Of a stretch of 18,202 nucleotides of DNA, positions 6,990 to 15,399 are shown in pieces; within the stretch, counting starts at the first letter, position 1, and every line of letters begins with the position of its first letter. Position numbers and translations under genes: made by a program. The notes under the pieces are model-generated. The model was not told where the DNA came from and searched no databases. It saw only the letters and a list, made by a program, of their open reading frames with translations. Origin of the DNA: Nitrospina sp. (lineage in GTDB: Bacteria; Nitrospinota; Nitrospinia; Nitrospinales; Nitrospinaceae); NCBI GenBank assembly GCA_004357365.1, contig SMVT01000031.1:1-18202 (forward strand). Direction: 5' to 3'.

Positions 6990-9900
6990 CAAGCCACCTC
7001 TTCCAATACCTGCTGTTTCTTTTTCCGTTCTTCCAGCACCCGGCGGAAATCGGTCGGGTACACTTTGACGAATTTGGGAAGCGTCGCCTCCCACTCATTC
7101 AGAATTTTTTCAGCCACGGTGCTGCCCGTCAGTTTTCGATGTTCTTCGATCAAGTTCCGGAGTTCTTGGATATCCTCTTCCTCTTCCACCGGTAAAAGAT
7201 CGACAATACTCTGGTTGCAATGGATGGTAAACTGCCCGTCCCGGTCCAGCACGTAGGCGATGCCGCCGCTCATTCCGGCGGCGAAGTTGCGGCCCGTTTC
7301 GCCGAGCACCACCACCCGTCCGCCGGTCATGTATTCACACCCGTGATCTCCCACGGCTTCCACCACCGTATGGGCTCCGCTGTTGCGGACGGCGAACCGT
7401 TCCCCGGCCACGCCCCGGAAAAAGGCTTTGCCGGCAATGGCGCCGTACAGGGCCACGTTGCCGATCAAAATGTTCTCTTCAGCCACGATGGGGCATTCCT
7501 CCGGGGGGGACACGACCAGATGACCGCCGGAAAGTCCCTTGCCGATATAATCGTTGGCGTCACCGCGCAGGGTAAAGGTCACCCCCGGCGCCAGAAACGC
7601 GCCGAAACTTTGACCCGCCGACCCTTTGAAATCGATCCGGATGGTGTCTTCCGGCAAGCCTTCCTCTCCGTACCGTTTCGAAATTTCATAACTCAGCATG
7701 GCGCCGGTCGCGCGGTTCACATTACCGATCGGAGTGGTCACCGAAACGGGTTTTTGATGCTCAATCGCCGGCCGACATTCCTGAATCAGTTTGCGGTCGA
7801 GACACCCCTCACCGATATCCCCGCTTAAATCCTGGTTACACACATTGTGAGTAGCGACATCCGGACCCACATCTGCCTTAAACAATATTTTCGAAAAATC
7901 CAGGCCCTGGGATTTCCAATGGCTGATCGCATCATCCATTTCCAACAGGTCGGCACGCCCGATCATTTCGTTGAATTTACGGAATCCCAACTCGGCCATC
8001 CACTCGCGCACCTCCTGGGCCACGAACTGGAAGAAGGTCACCACATGCTCCGGTTTGCCGGAAAATTTCTTGCGCAGTTCCGGGTCCTGCGTCGCTATGC
8101 CCACCGAACAGGTGTTGAGGTGGCATTTGCGCATCATAATGCATCCCATGGTGATCAAGGGCGCGGTGGAGAATCCGAACTCATCGCCCCCGAGCAAGGC
8201 GCCGATCACCACATCGCGTCCGGTTTTCAACTGACCGTCCACTTGGACCCGGATGCGCCCGCGCAAATCGTTCATCACCAATACCTGCTGGGTCTCGGAA
8301 AGGCCCAACTCCCAGGGCAGGCCGGCGTATTTGATCGACGTCTGCGGAGACGCGCCGGTGCCGCCGTCGTGACCGGAGATGAGAACCCCTTCGGCCCGCG
8401 CCTTGGAGACGCCTGCGGCGATGGTGCCGACTCCCGCCTCGGCCACCAGCTTGACGCTGACGTCCGCTTCCGGATTGGAGTTGTGCAGATCGAAAATCAA
8501 TTGCTGAAGATCTTCGATCGAATAAATATCGTGATGCGGCGGTGGTGAAATCAAACCGACTCCCGGTGTGGAGTGCCTGATCTTGGCAATGTATTCGGAC
8601 ACCTTAAAGCCCGGCAACTGCCCGCCCTCCCCCGGTTTCGCCCCCTGGGCGATTTTGATCTGCAACTCGTCGGCGTTGGCCAGGTAATGACTGCTCACGC
8701 CGAACCGGCCGGAGGCCACCTGCTTGATCTTGCTGCGGCGCGAATCGCCGTTGGCATCGGGGATATACCGTACCGGGTCTTCACCGCCTTCACCCGTATT
8801 GCTTTTGCCTCCCAGGCGGTTCATGGCAATGGCCAGGGTTTCATGCGCCTCGCGGGAAATCGACCCGATCGACATCGCCCCGGTGCAGAATCGTTTGGTG
8901 ATCTTTTCGATCGGTTCCACTTCCTCGAGGGGAACCGGCTCCCGTTTTTTAAACCTGAACAATCCGCGCAGGGTGCAGTCGCGGGTATTCTGCTCGTCGC
9001 TGATCTTCGAGTATTTCTTAAACAATGAATAATCATTGGACTGGGTGGAGTGCTGCAACATGGACACCAGGTTGGGATCCACCATATGTTTTTCGTGACC
9101 GCGCCGCCAATGGTATTCCCCGCCGGGCTCCAGCGCCGGGCGAATGATTTTCGTCCGCTGGTACGCGTTGCGGTGCCGCGCCAGGGTTTCCCGGGCGATC
9201 GCACCCAGTTCGACCCCGCTGATGCGCGACGGCGTTCCGGTAAAGTAACAGGAAATCATCGAATCGTTGAGGCCGACCGCTTCGAAAATCTGCGCGCCCC
9301 GGTAACTCTGGATGGTGGAAATTCCCATCTTCGCAATGATCTTGTACAACCCCTTGCGCGTCGCCTTGAGGAAATTTTCGACCCCCTTTTCAAACTCCAT
9401 CTTTTCGACATATTTCCCGTCGCGGATGATCTGCTCGATGGTTTCATAAGCCAAGTAGGGGAAAATACCGCCAGCACCGTAACCGATCAATAAAGCGAAA
9501 TGCATCATCTCCCGCGCCTCGCCGGTTTCCACCACCAGACCGGCGCGGGTCCGAGTCCTTTCACGCAACAGATGATGATGTACCGCCCCCGTCGCCAACA
9601 GGCTGGGAATCGCGGCATGATCTTCATCAATGCCGCGGTCCGACAAAATTAAAATCGTCGCACCCTCTTCAATCGCCTCGGACGCCCTAACGCACAGGTT
9701 TTCGAGCGCTTTTTCCATGCCGCCTTCCCCTTCTTCCACCGGAAACAGCAGTGAGAGGGTCACCGATTTCAAATCGCTCTGATCGATCGATTTGATTTTT
9801 TGAAATTCCTCCGGTGTCAGCAGGGGATGTTTCAGTTTCAGTTTGCGGCAGTGCTCGGGCGATTCCGACAACAGGTTGCACTCTTTCCCCAGGGTGATTT

Positions 9901-11524
9901 CCATCGACATCACCAATTCCTCCCGGATGGAATCGAGGGCCGGATTGGTCACCTGCGCAAACATCTGCTTGAAGTAATTGAACAGCATCTGCGGTTTTTC
10001 CGACCGAACCGCCAGCGGGGCGTCGTTGCCCATGGAGCCGTTGGCTTCCTGCCCGGTACTAATCATGGGGGCCATGACAATTTTTAAATCCTCGGCGGTG
10101 TAGCCGAAGGCGATCTGCTGGGTGAGCGGGTCCTGGATCCTTGCGGGACGCGATCCGGGGTCGGGCAGGTGTTCGATATTCACCTGCTGGTCCTTCACCC
10201 ACTGGGTGTAGGGTTTCCGGTTGGCCAACTGGGATTTGGTCTCCTGGTCCGCGATAATGCGCCCTTCTTTAAGGTCGACAAAGAACATCTTGCCCGGCTG
10301 GAGGCGGCCCTTCTTGATGATCCGGGATTCCTCGATGGGCAACACGCCGACTTCCGAGGCCATCACCACCAGGTCGTCACTCGTCACAATGTAACGGGAG
10401 GGCCGGAGGCCGTTGCGGTCCAGGACCGCGCCGATGACGTCGCCGTCAGTGAAGGTGATGGACGCCGGGCCGTCCCACGGCTCCATCATCGATGCGTGGA
10501 ATTCAAAGAACCCGCGCTTGTCGTCGCTCATGGTTTCATGGCCGCTCCACGGTTCGGGAATCATCATCATGACGGAATGCGGCAGGGACCGTCCGGTCTG
10601 CACCAGGAATTCCAGTGCCTGATCGAAGTCGGCGGAATCGCTCCCGCCGGGCGGAATGACCGGCAGAATTTTTTTCACATCGTCAAACAGGCCGCTTTCG
10701 AACATGGCCTCCCGCGCCACCATCCAGTTCTTGTTGCCGCGAATAGTATTGATCTCTCCGTTATGGGCGATCATGCGCATCGGCTGGGCCCTTCCCCATG
10801 AAGGGAAGGTGTTGGTGCTGTAGCGCGAATGCACGAGAACCAGCGCCGATTTCATGAGAGGATCCTGGATGTCGAGAAAATATTTCTCGACCTGCGGCGC
10901 CATCAGCTGGCCTTTATAGATGAAGGTTTTGCTGGACAGACTGCAGATGTAGTAGGACTCGTAAAGCGCCGCCAGACCCGAAGCGCGGATGGCCTGCCCG
11001 GCCTGTTTGCGGACCACGTAGAGCTTGCGCTCGAACAGTTCCTGATCTTCAATGCCCCCGGAACCGATGAATATCTGCTGAATGTCCGGCTCCACCTGAC
11101 GCGAGGTTTCGCCGATCTGGGTGTTGTCGACCGGAACCTTGCGCCAGCCGAGCATTTCCAGCCCTTCCTGGGTGGTCACGCGTTCGAAAATTTCCATCAA
11201 TTGACGACCGCGCTCGTCCCGCGGCAGAAACACCAGTCCGGTGCCGTATTGACCCTCACCCGGCAGTTGAATGCCGATTTCCCGACATTGGCTGTGGAAG
11301 AGCTGGTGGGGCACCTGGATCAATATCCCGGCGCCATCGCCCGTCAACGGATCGGCCCCTACGGCCCCCCGGTGCTCCAGACGGTTGAGCAAATCCAGCC
11401 CCTGCCGGATGATGTCGTGGGATTTATCCCCCTTCATATGGGCGATAAAACCGACACCACAGTTCTCTTTTTCGTGAGCAGGGTCATACAACCCCTGCTT
11501 TTTGGGATAGTTTTCAATCTTCAT
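6989..11524 (-). CDS. gltB: Glutamate synthase large subunit
   Basis: The alpha subunit splits glutamine to release ammonia, which aminates 2-oxoglutarate to form glutamate; with glutamine synthetase this is the GS-GOGAT route of ammonium assimilation. It has 1511 residues, full length. Cys22 in ENCGVGF is the class II amidotransferase nucleophile, so the first 21 residues should be a cleaved propeptide. This fixes the start at ATG 11524-11522, although no clear Shine-Dalgarno precedes it. A central domain and an FMN-binding synthase domain follow. The 3Fe-4S ligands are Cys1128, Cys1134 and Cys1139 (CX5CX4C). The C-terminal beta-helix carries repeated Gly motifs such as GDHGCEYMTGG. gltD overlaps by one base. 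A sigma-54 promoter about 97 bases upstream is the likely control point. Confidence 0.98.
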   Translation of the reverse strand: MKIENYPKKQGLYDPAHEKENCGVGFIAHMKGDKSHDIIRQGLDLLNRLEHRGAVGADPLTGDGAGILIQVPHQLFHSQCREIGIQLPGEGQYGTGLVFLPRDERGRQLMEIFERVTTQEGLEMLGWRKVPVDNTQIGETSRQVEPDIQQIFIGSGGIEDQELFERKLYVVRKQAGQAIRASGLAALYESYYICSLSSKTFIYKGQLMAPQVEKYFLDIQDPLMKSALVLVHSRYSTNTFPSWGRAQPMRMIAHNGEINTIRGNKNWMVAREAMFESGLFDDVKKILPVIPPGGSDSADFDQALEFLVQTGRSLPHSVMMMIPEPWSGHETMSDDKRGFFEFHASMMEPWDGPASITFTDGDVIGAVLDRNGLRPSRYIVTSDDLVVMASEVGVLPIEESRIIKKGRLQPGKMFFVDLKEGRIIADQETKSQLANRKPYTQWVKDQQVNIEHLPDPGSRPARIQDPLTQQIAFGYTAEDLKIVMAPMISTGQEANGSMGNDAPLAVRSEKPQMLFNYFKQMFAQVTNPALDSIREELVMSMEITLGKECNLLSESPEHCRKLKLKHPLLTPEEFQKIKSIDQSDLKSVTLSLLFPVEEGEGGMEKALENLCVRASEAIEEGATILILSDRGIDEDHAAIPSLLATGAVHHHLLRERTRTRAGLVVETGEAREMMHFALLIGYGAGGIFPYLAYETIEQIIRDGKYVEKMEFEKGVENFLKATRKGLYKIIAKMGISTIQSYRGAQIFEAVGLNDSMISCYFTGTPSRISGVELGAIARETLARHRNAYQRTKIIRPALEPGGEYHWRRGHEKHMVDPNLVSMLQHSTQSNDYSLFKKYSKISDEQNTRDCTLRGLFRFKKREPVPLEEVEPIEKITKRFCTGAMSIGSISREAHETLAIAMNRLGGKSNTGEGGEDPVRYIPDANGDSRRSKIKQVASGRFGVSSHYLANADELQIKIAQGAKPGEGGQLPGFKVSEYIAKIRHSTPGVGLISPPPHHDIYSIEDLQQLIFDLHNSNPEADVSVKLVAEAGVGTIAAGVSKARAEGVLISGHDGGTGASPQTSIKYAGLPWELGLSETQQVLVMNDLRGRIRVQVDGQLKTGRDVVIGALLGGDEFGFSTAPLITMGCIMMRKCHLNTCSVGIATQDPELRKKFSGKPEHVVTFFQFVAQEVREWMAELGFRKFNEMIGRADLLEMDDAISHWKSQGLDFSKILFKADVGPDVATHNVCNQDLSGDIGEGCLDRKLIQECRPAIEHQKPVSVTTPIGNVNRATGAMLSYEISKRYGEEGLPEDTIRIDFKGSAGQSFGAFLAPGVTFTLRGDANDYIGKGLSGGHLVVSPPEECPIVAEENILIGNVALYGAIAGKAFFRGVAGERFAVRNSGAHTVVEAVGDHGCEYMTGGRVVVLGETGRNFAAGMSGGIAYVLDRDGQFTIHCNQSIVDLLPVEEEEDIQELRNLIEEHRKLTGSTVAEKILNEWEATLPKFVKVYPTDFRRVLEERKKKQQVLEEVA

Positions 11525-11531
11525 AATGGAT

Positions 11532-11574
11532 CAGGATAAATTTGGGGAATCCTGGAATCTTATCGGGATTCCAG
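11532..11574 (-). promoter_or_regulatory. Overlapping hairpins in the gltB leader
   Basis: Two inverted repeats lie between the sigma-54 promoter and the gltB start. CTGGAATC/GATTCCAG (11552-11559 and 11567-11574, seven-base loop) is perfect. CAGGAT/ATCCTG (11532-11537 and 11549-11554) lies next to the start codon. They share bases 11552-11554, so in the RNA they cannot both form fully. The start-side hairpin ends eight bases before the ATG and could mask the ribosome site. The longer dyad could instead be a protein operator. I know no named riboswitch with this form. Confidence 0.5.
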
Positions 11575-11619
11575 CCAAAATCAAGGCTAGTCTAAACCTT
11601 CCTCCGCAAGGAAATAAAG

Positions 11620-11635
11620 AGCAAATGTGGTGCCA
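11620..11635 (-). promoter_or_regulatory. Sigma-54 (RpoN) promoter for gltBD
   Basis: Read on the minus strand, the sequence is TGGCAC, five bases, TTGCT. This matches the -24/-12 consensus, with the invariant GG and GC ten bases apart. It points toward gltB, with a predicted start of transcription near 11609 and a leader of about 85 bases. Sigma-54 promoters need an enhancer-binding ATPase such as NtrC; I could not identify its upstream binding sites, and no such activator gene lies in the window. Confidence 0.85.
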
Positions 11636-11639
11636 AATC

Positions 11640-11981
11640 TGTAACTACTTAATTCTAAATGAATTAAAAAATAAACGAAGCTTTTAATTAGATTTATGAT
11701 ATAAAAAGGTGTACTTTTATTACATAATTTTACATAAACTGGCTTTTTTCCTTATTTTCGGACCTCGGCCCTGGATTTTGCTTTAAATCTATATTTTAGA
11801 TTGTCGTTCTGGTAAAAAGGTTTGCGACAGGAATTTTTGTAAAGAGCAGGGTTCGCAGTCCACTGGACATTTTTGAGGATGCCCTGTCTTAAAAATAATA
11901 TTTCCACACGTTTCTTGACTGATTTTTGATATAGATTTTCCCTACATTGAATAACCGTTACTGAAAATCTGGAGGCACTTT
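11640..11981. other. AT-rich divergent spacer between gltB and the CBS gene
   Basis: This stretch holds no supported gene on either strand. It contains AATCTA/TAGATT (11786-11802, five-base loop), the palindrome GTCCACTGGAC (11858-11868) enclosed by CAGGG (11847-11851) and CCCTG (11882-11886), and a TTGACT (11915-11920) that lacks a good -10 at normal spacing. The nested dyad at 11847-11886 could be a structured RNA, a decayed insertion end or an operator. It should also hold the activator sites for the sigma-54 promoter and the promoter of the CBS gene, neither of which I can place firmly. Confidence 0.5.
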
Positions 11982-12626
11982 ATGATTGTCGGCGAGGTCA
12001 TGTCGAAAAAACTTTTTACGGTAAAGAAATCCGATTCTTTGAAAAAAGCCCAGGAGCTGATGGTGGAAAAATCGATCCGGCATCTGCCCGTGTTGGACGG
12101 CAAGGACCTTTTGGGGATCATCACCGAAAGCGACATCCGTGGGGCTTTTATGGGAAAGGTGACCAAAACCCAGGCGGGCAAGGTGGCCCTTCTGAATCCC
12201 TCCCGGATGAAAGTCTCCGACTACATGACCAAAGAGCCCATGGTGGTGGTGCCGGAAACCCATATCGAAGATGCGGCTTTGATTATATACAAATACAAGA
12301 TCGGTGCCCTGCCGGTGATCAAGCGCAATAAGCTGGTGGGAATCATTTCCATCATGGATATCCTGGGAATTTTCGTCGACCTGATGGGCATCCTCCATTC
12401 CAGTTCGCGGGTGGACGTGGCGATGGACAAAAATCCCAAGAATTTCGAAAAAGTCTCGAACATCATCCACGGGGAAAACCTGAATATTATCAGTGTCGGT
12501 ATGGCACCCTACAAAGACGGCGGCAAAAAGCAGGTGTATTTTTTTCGTCTCGATTTATGCGACACCAAAGGTGTCGTCGAAAAAATTAAAAAAGCCGGGT
12601 TTAAAGTCGTCAGCGCATTCAACTGA
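11982..12626 (+). CDS. CBS-domain pair with C-terminal ACT-like domain (AcuB-like)
   Basis: This 214-residue cytoplasmic protein has two CBS motifs, about 1-60 (VGEVMSKKLFTV ... RHLPVLD ... GIITESDI) and about 77-135 (VSDYMTKEPMVV ... GALPVIKRN ... GIISIMDIL). A C-terminal segment of about 75 residues has the size and pattern of an ACT domain. CBS pairs bind adenine nucleotides and ACT domains bind small metabolites, so a sensor role is likely, but the partner is unknown. The CBS-CBS-ACT layout is that of AcuB proteins; no acetoin genes are nearby, so the acuB name is not transferred. The start is ATG 11982, with GGAGG at 11971-11975 spaced six bases. It stands alone, between gltB on the opposite strand and leuA. 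Confidence 0.85.
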   Translation: MIVGEVMSKKLFTVKKSDSLKKAQELMVEKSIRHLPVLDGKDLLGIITESDIRGAFMGKVTKTQAGKVALLNPSRMKVSDYMTKEPMVVVPETHIEDAALIIYKYKIGALPVIKRNKLVGIISIMDILGIFVDLMGILHSSSRVDVAMDKNPKNFEKVSNIIHGENLNIISVGMAPYKDGGKKQVYFFRLDLCDTKGVVEKIKKAGFKVVSAFN

Positions 12627-12646
12627 TTCCAGGCCATTTCTTAAAC

Positions 12647-12665
12647 ACCCGCCACCGGGCGGTGC
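12647..12665 (+). terminator. GC-rich hairpin after the CBS gene
   Basis: CCGCC (12650-12654) pairs with GGCGG (12659-12663), and outer CA/TG pairs add to the stem, 20 bases after the stop. There is no U-tract, so it is a doubtful terminator. The remaining spacer to leuA (to 12813) shows no gene and no leucine-rich leader peptide. Confidence 0.35.
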
Positions 12666-12813
12666 ATTCAAGGGCACCGGCGCGGAAGCCCTGGATTATG
12701 GCACGGATTTGTTTCAAGACGGCTTTTCTAAAACGGAAAGCTATGAGATGATAAAAGCCGAAGATATCGACTCGCAACACCAACCTTGAACACGGAGGAT
12801 ACGAACCCGAACC

Positions 12814-14373
12814 ATGCAACCGGAACGACTCATTATATTCGACACCACTTTGAGAGACGGGGAGCAGTGCCCCGGCGCCAGCATGAACAACAAGGAAAAG
12901 TTGGAAATCGCGCGCCAGCTGGCTCTACTGAAGGTGGACATCATTGAGGCGGGCTTTCCGGTCGCATCCCCCGGCGATTTCGAATCGGTCAAGCAGATCG
13001 CGAAGGAGATCCAGGGGGCCACCGTGGCGGGCCTCGCCCGAGCGCTCGAAAAGGACATCGAGGCAGCGGCGCGCGCACTCGAAAAGGCGGAGTCGCCCCG
13101 TATCCACATTTTCCTGTCCACCTCCAAACTGCACCGCGACTACAAACTGCAGAAGGGCAAAGACGAGATCATCCAGATGGCGGTGGACGCGGTGAAGTTC
13201 GGCCGCAAATTCTGCGACGACATCGAGTTCTCTCCGGAAGACGCCTCGCGCACCGAGCCGGAGTTTCTTGCCGAAGTGGTGGAAGCGGTGATCGACGCCG
13301 GTGCGGGTACGGTGAATATTCCCGATACGGTCGGTTATTCCGTGCCGGCCCAGTTCGGACAATTGATCCGTTCGCTGAAACAGAACGTGCCCAACATCGA
13401 TCAGGCGATCATCAGCGTGCATTGCCACAACGATCTCGGCATGGCGGTGGCGAATTCACTGGAAGCCGTCAAGGAGGGTGCCCGGCAGGTGGAGTGCACC
13501 ATCAACGGCATCGGCGAGCGCGCCGGTAACGCGGCGATGGAAGAAATCGTCATGGCGCTTAAAACGCGCAAGGATTTTTTCGGCGTCGATACGAAAATCG
13601 ACACCAAACATATTATGGCTTGCAGTCAGCTGGTGAGCAGTCTCACCGGGTTCTTCGTGCAAAGGAACAAGGCCATCGTCGGCAAGAACGCGTTTGCGCA
13701 CGAGTCCGGCGTGCATCAGGATGGTTTCCTCAAAAAGAAGGACACCTACGAGATCATGAATCCGCAGGACATCGGACTCGAAAGTTCCGAGCTGGTGCTG
13801 GGCAAACACTCGGGCCGCAACGCGCTGTCGAAAAAAATCGAAGCGATGGGGTATCAGGTGACGCGGGAAGAACTTAACCGCGTGTTCACCGACTTCAAGT
13901 TACTTGCCGACGAGAAGAAGGAAGTGTTCGACGAGGACATTGTCGCGCTGATCCAGAAACGAAAATTCACCGATGAAGAGTTGAATACTTATTCGCTCGA
14001 GAAAGTTCAGGGAACGTTTGAAACCGGCGCCACTCAGGGTGCTACCGTCACCCTGAAAAGCCGCGACGGTAAAGTGCACACGGATACCGGTCAGGGTGAC
14101 GGACCCATCGACGCCATGTACAACGCCATCGACCGCATCACCGGGATGACCTGCAAACTTCTGGACTATCAGGTGATGTCGAAAACCCGCGGCAAGGACG
14201 CGCAGGGGGAAGTCACCGTGCGCGTGCTCCACGAAAACCGGGAGGTGATTGGCAAGAGCACCGGCGTCAACACGGTGGAAGCCAGTGCCGAGGCCTACGT
14301 CAACGCCGTCAACAAGCTGCTGGTCAAAACCAAATCGGGTCCGGTGGGCGGTGGAGAAATCCAGGGTCCGTAA
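12814..14373 (+). CDS. leuA: 2-isopropylmalate synthase
   Basis: LeuA condenses acetyl-CoA with 2-oxoisovalerate to give 2-isopropylmalate, the first committed step of leucine synthesis. It has 519 residues, the length of bacterial LeuA with its regulatory domain. The TIM-barrel catalytic part has DTTLRDGEQ (10-18, with Arg14 and Asp15), the metal ligands in HCHND (His203, His205), NGIGERAGNA and AHESGVHQDGF. The C-terminal part from about 390 is the LeuA allosteric dimer domain, where leucine feedback usually acts. GVHQDG and overall similarity favour LeuA over homocitrate or citramalate synthase, which share the fold. ATG 12814 starts 15 bases after GGAGG (12794-12798), a long spacing, but no better in-frame start exists. 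leuB, leuC and leuD are not in view. Confidence 0.93.
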   Translation: MQPERLIIFDTTLRDGEQCPGASMNNKEKLEIARQLALLKVDIIEAGFPVASPGDFESVKQIAKEIQGATVAGLARALEKDIEAAARALEKAESPRIHIFLSTSKLHRDYKLQKGKDEIIQMAVDAVKFGRKFCDDIEFSPEDASRTEPEFLAEVVEAVIDAGAGTVNIPDTVGYSVPAQFGQLIRSLKQNVPNIDQAIISVHCHNDLGMAVANSLEAVKEGARQVECTINGIGERAGNAAMEEIVMALKTRKDFFGVDTKIDTKHIMACSQLVSSLTGFFVQRNKAIVGKNAFAHESGVHQDGFLKKKDTYEIMNPQDIGLESSELVLGKHSGRNALSKKIEAMGYQVTREELNRVFTDFKLLADEKKEVFDEDIVALIQKRKFTDEELNTYSLEKVQGTFETGATQGATVTLKSRDGKVHTDTGQGDGPIDAMYNAIDRITGMTCKLLDYQVMSKTRGKDAQGEVTVRVLHENREVIGKSTGVNTVEASAEAYVNAVNKLLVKTKSGPVGGGEIQGP

Positions 14374-14411
14374 TACGCCGGCCCTTGTTACACATTGAAA
14401 TATCGCTTTAA

Positions 14412-14445
14412 CAATCAGGGCGGCTCGTGCGGGCCGCCCTGATTG
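14412..14445 (+). terminator. Strong hairpin after leuA
   Basis: A perfect 13-base stem runs from CAATCAGGGCGGC (14412-14424) to GCCGCCCTGATTG (14433-14445) with an eight-base loop, 38 bases past the leuA stop. The tail is CGTTTGGG, a poor U-run, but the stem strength makes termination likely. Confidence 0.7.
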
Positions 14446-14480
14446 CGTTTGGGTGAACCTTTTTCAAAGAGTCCTTTGCA

Positions 14481-14537
14481 TAACGCTGGCCCTAAAATAT
14501 TCCTCCCCTTACTAAGGAGGAGAAATATTGTAACGCT
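14481..14537 (+). repeat. Inverted repeat flanked by TAACGCT direct repeats
   Basis: TAACGCT occurs at 14481-14487 and again at 14531-14537, exactly 50 bases apart. Between them, AATATT and CCTCC (about 14496-14506) are mirrored by GGAGG and AATATT (14516-14529), with a three-base bulge. Direct repeats around an inverted repeat recall a tiny insertion with a target duplication, or a pair of operator half-sites upstream of cmoA. TTGTAA at 14528-14533 could be a -35 for cmoA, with only a weak -10 (TTATAC, 14552-14557). Confidence 0.5.
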
Positions 14538-14575
14538 ACCCTTTTTTACACTTATACAAAGGTCTCTTTTTCAAT

Positions 14576-15325
14576 ATGGCTCCGAAAAAAAAAGACACGC
14601 TGTTCAAACAATTCGCGGCGCCTGGCCCATTCGAGTTCAACGAACCGGTGGCGAGGGTGTTCGACGATATGCTGGAGCGGAGCATCCCGTTCTATAAAGA
14701 ATGCCAGCAGATGGTGATCGACCTCGTCCGGCACTTCGCGCAGAAAAATTCGGCGGTGTACGATCTGGGATGCTCCACCGGAACGCTTTTGCGTCACCTC
14801 GTAAAAGCCATTCCCATAACGCAAAAAATCCGTTTTGTGGGACTCGACAATTCGGAGGCCATGCTGAAGAAGGCGCGCGGGAAACTGAAGGGTCATCTCA
14901 ATCGGTGCGAGCTGGTGGCGGCGGATCTGGAAAGCGGTTTCGAGCTGGCCGATGCCAGTGTGGTGATCATGAACTACACTCTGCAATTTATTCCGCCGAA
15001 ACGGCGGGCGGCCATGTTGAAAAAGATTTATAAAGGACTCCGCCCCGGCGGCGGCCTGATCCTCATCGAGAAAGTGCGGGGGGAGTCGAACGGTCTCAAC
15101 GATCTGTTCATCGAACAGTATCACGCCTACAAGCGGAGCCGGGGGTACTCGAAGCTGGAAATCGCCAAGAAGCGGGAGGCGCTGGAAAAGGTGCTGATTC
15201 CCCTCAAACCGGAGAAGAACCGGGACCTGCTGGCGGAGGCCGGGTTCCGCCAGGTGGACGTGTTTTTTAAGTGGTTCGATTTTGCCGGGTTCCTGGCGGT
15301 CAAACCCGGGAAAAGGCGGGGTTGA
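14576..15325 (+). CDS. cmoA: Carboxy-S-adenosyl-L-methionine synthase
   Basis: CmoA converts S-adenosylmethionine and prephenate into carboxy-SAM, which CmoB uses to make 5-oxyacetyluridine at the wobble position of certain tRNAs. The 249-residue protein has the class I methyltransferase fold with DLGCSTG (63-69). It follows E. coli CmoA along its whole length as I recall that sequence: KDTLF near the start, RSIPFY, NYTLQFIPP, KIYKGLRPGG, GYSKLEIAKKREALE and FDFAGFLAVK. Tyr40 and Arg200 fall at the positions of E. coli Tyr39 and Arg199, the latter being the residue that holds the carboxyl group of carboxy-SAM. This separates it from ordinary methyltransferases. The Shine-Dalgarno is weak (AAAGG, 13 bases before ATG 14576). 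cmoB is not adjacent, unlike in E. coli. Confidence 0.88.
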   Translation: MAPKKKDTLFKQFAAPGPFEFNEPVARVFDDMLERSIPFYKECQQMVIDLVRHFAQKNSAVYDLGCSTGTLLRHLVKAIPITQKIRFVGLDNSEAMLKKARGKLKGHLNRCELVAADLESGFELADASVVIMNYTLQFIPPKRRAAMLKKIYKGLRPGGGLILIEKVRGESNGLNDLFIEQYHAYKRSRGYSKLEIAKKREALEKVLIPLKPEKNRDLLAEAGFRQVDVFFKWFDFAGFLAVKPGKRRG

Positions 15326-15399
15326 CGCACCGAGCCTTGCGGGGAAGTTGAAAACAGGATATAAATAAGGTAATCTTACCGATTTTCAGAGGAAACGTT

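Noticed and set aside
6990..7094. Longer GltD starting upstream inside gltB
   Set aside because: The extension reads gltB coding sequence out of frame. The TGATG overlap with a ribosome site gives a natural start at 6989.
11540..11611. Short leader peptide from a TTG after GGAGGAAGG in the gltB leader
   Set aside because: The spacing from the purine-rich site is 12 or more bases, the start is TTG, and the 17-codon product has no run of a relevant amino acid.
12698..12713. TGGCAC upstream of leuA as a second sigma-54 promoter
   Set aside because: The -12 part reads TGTTT and the GC dinucleotide at the required spacing is missing.
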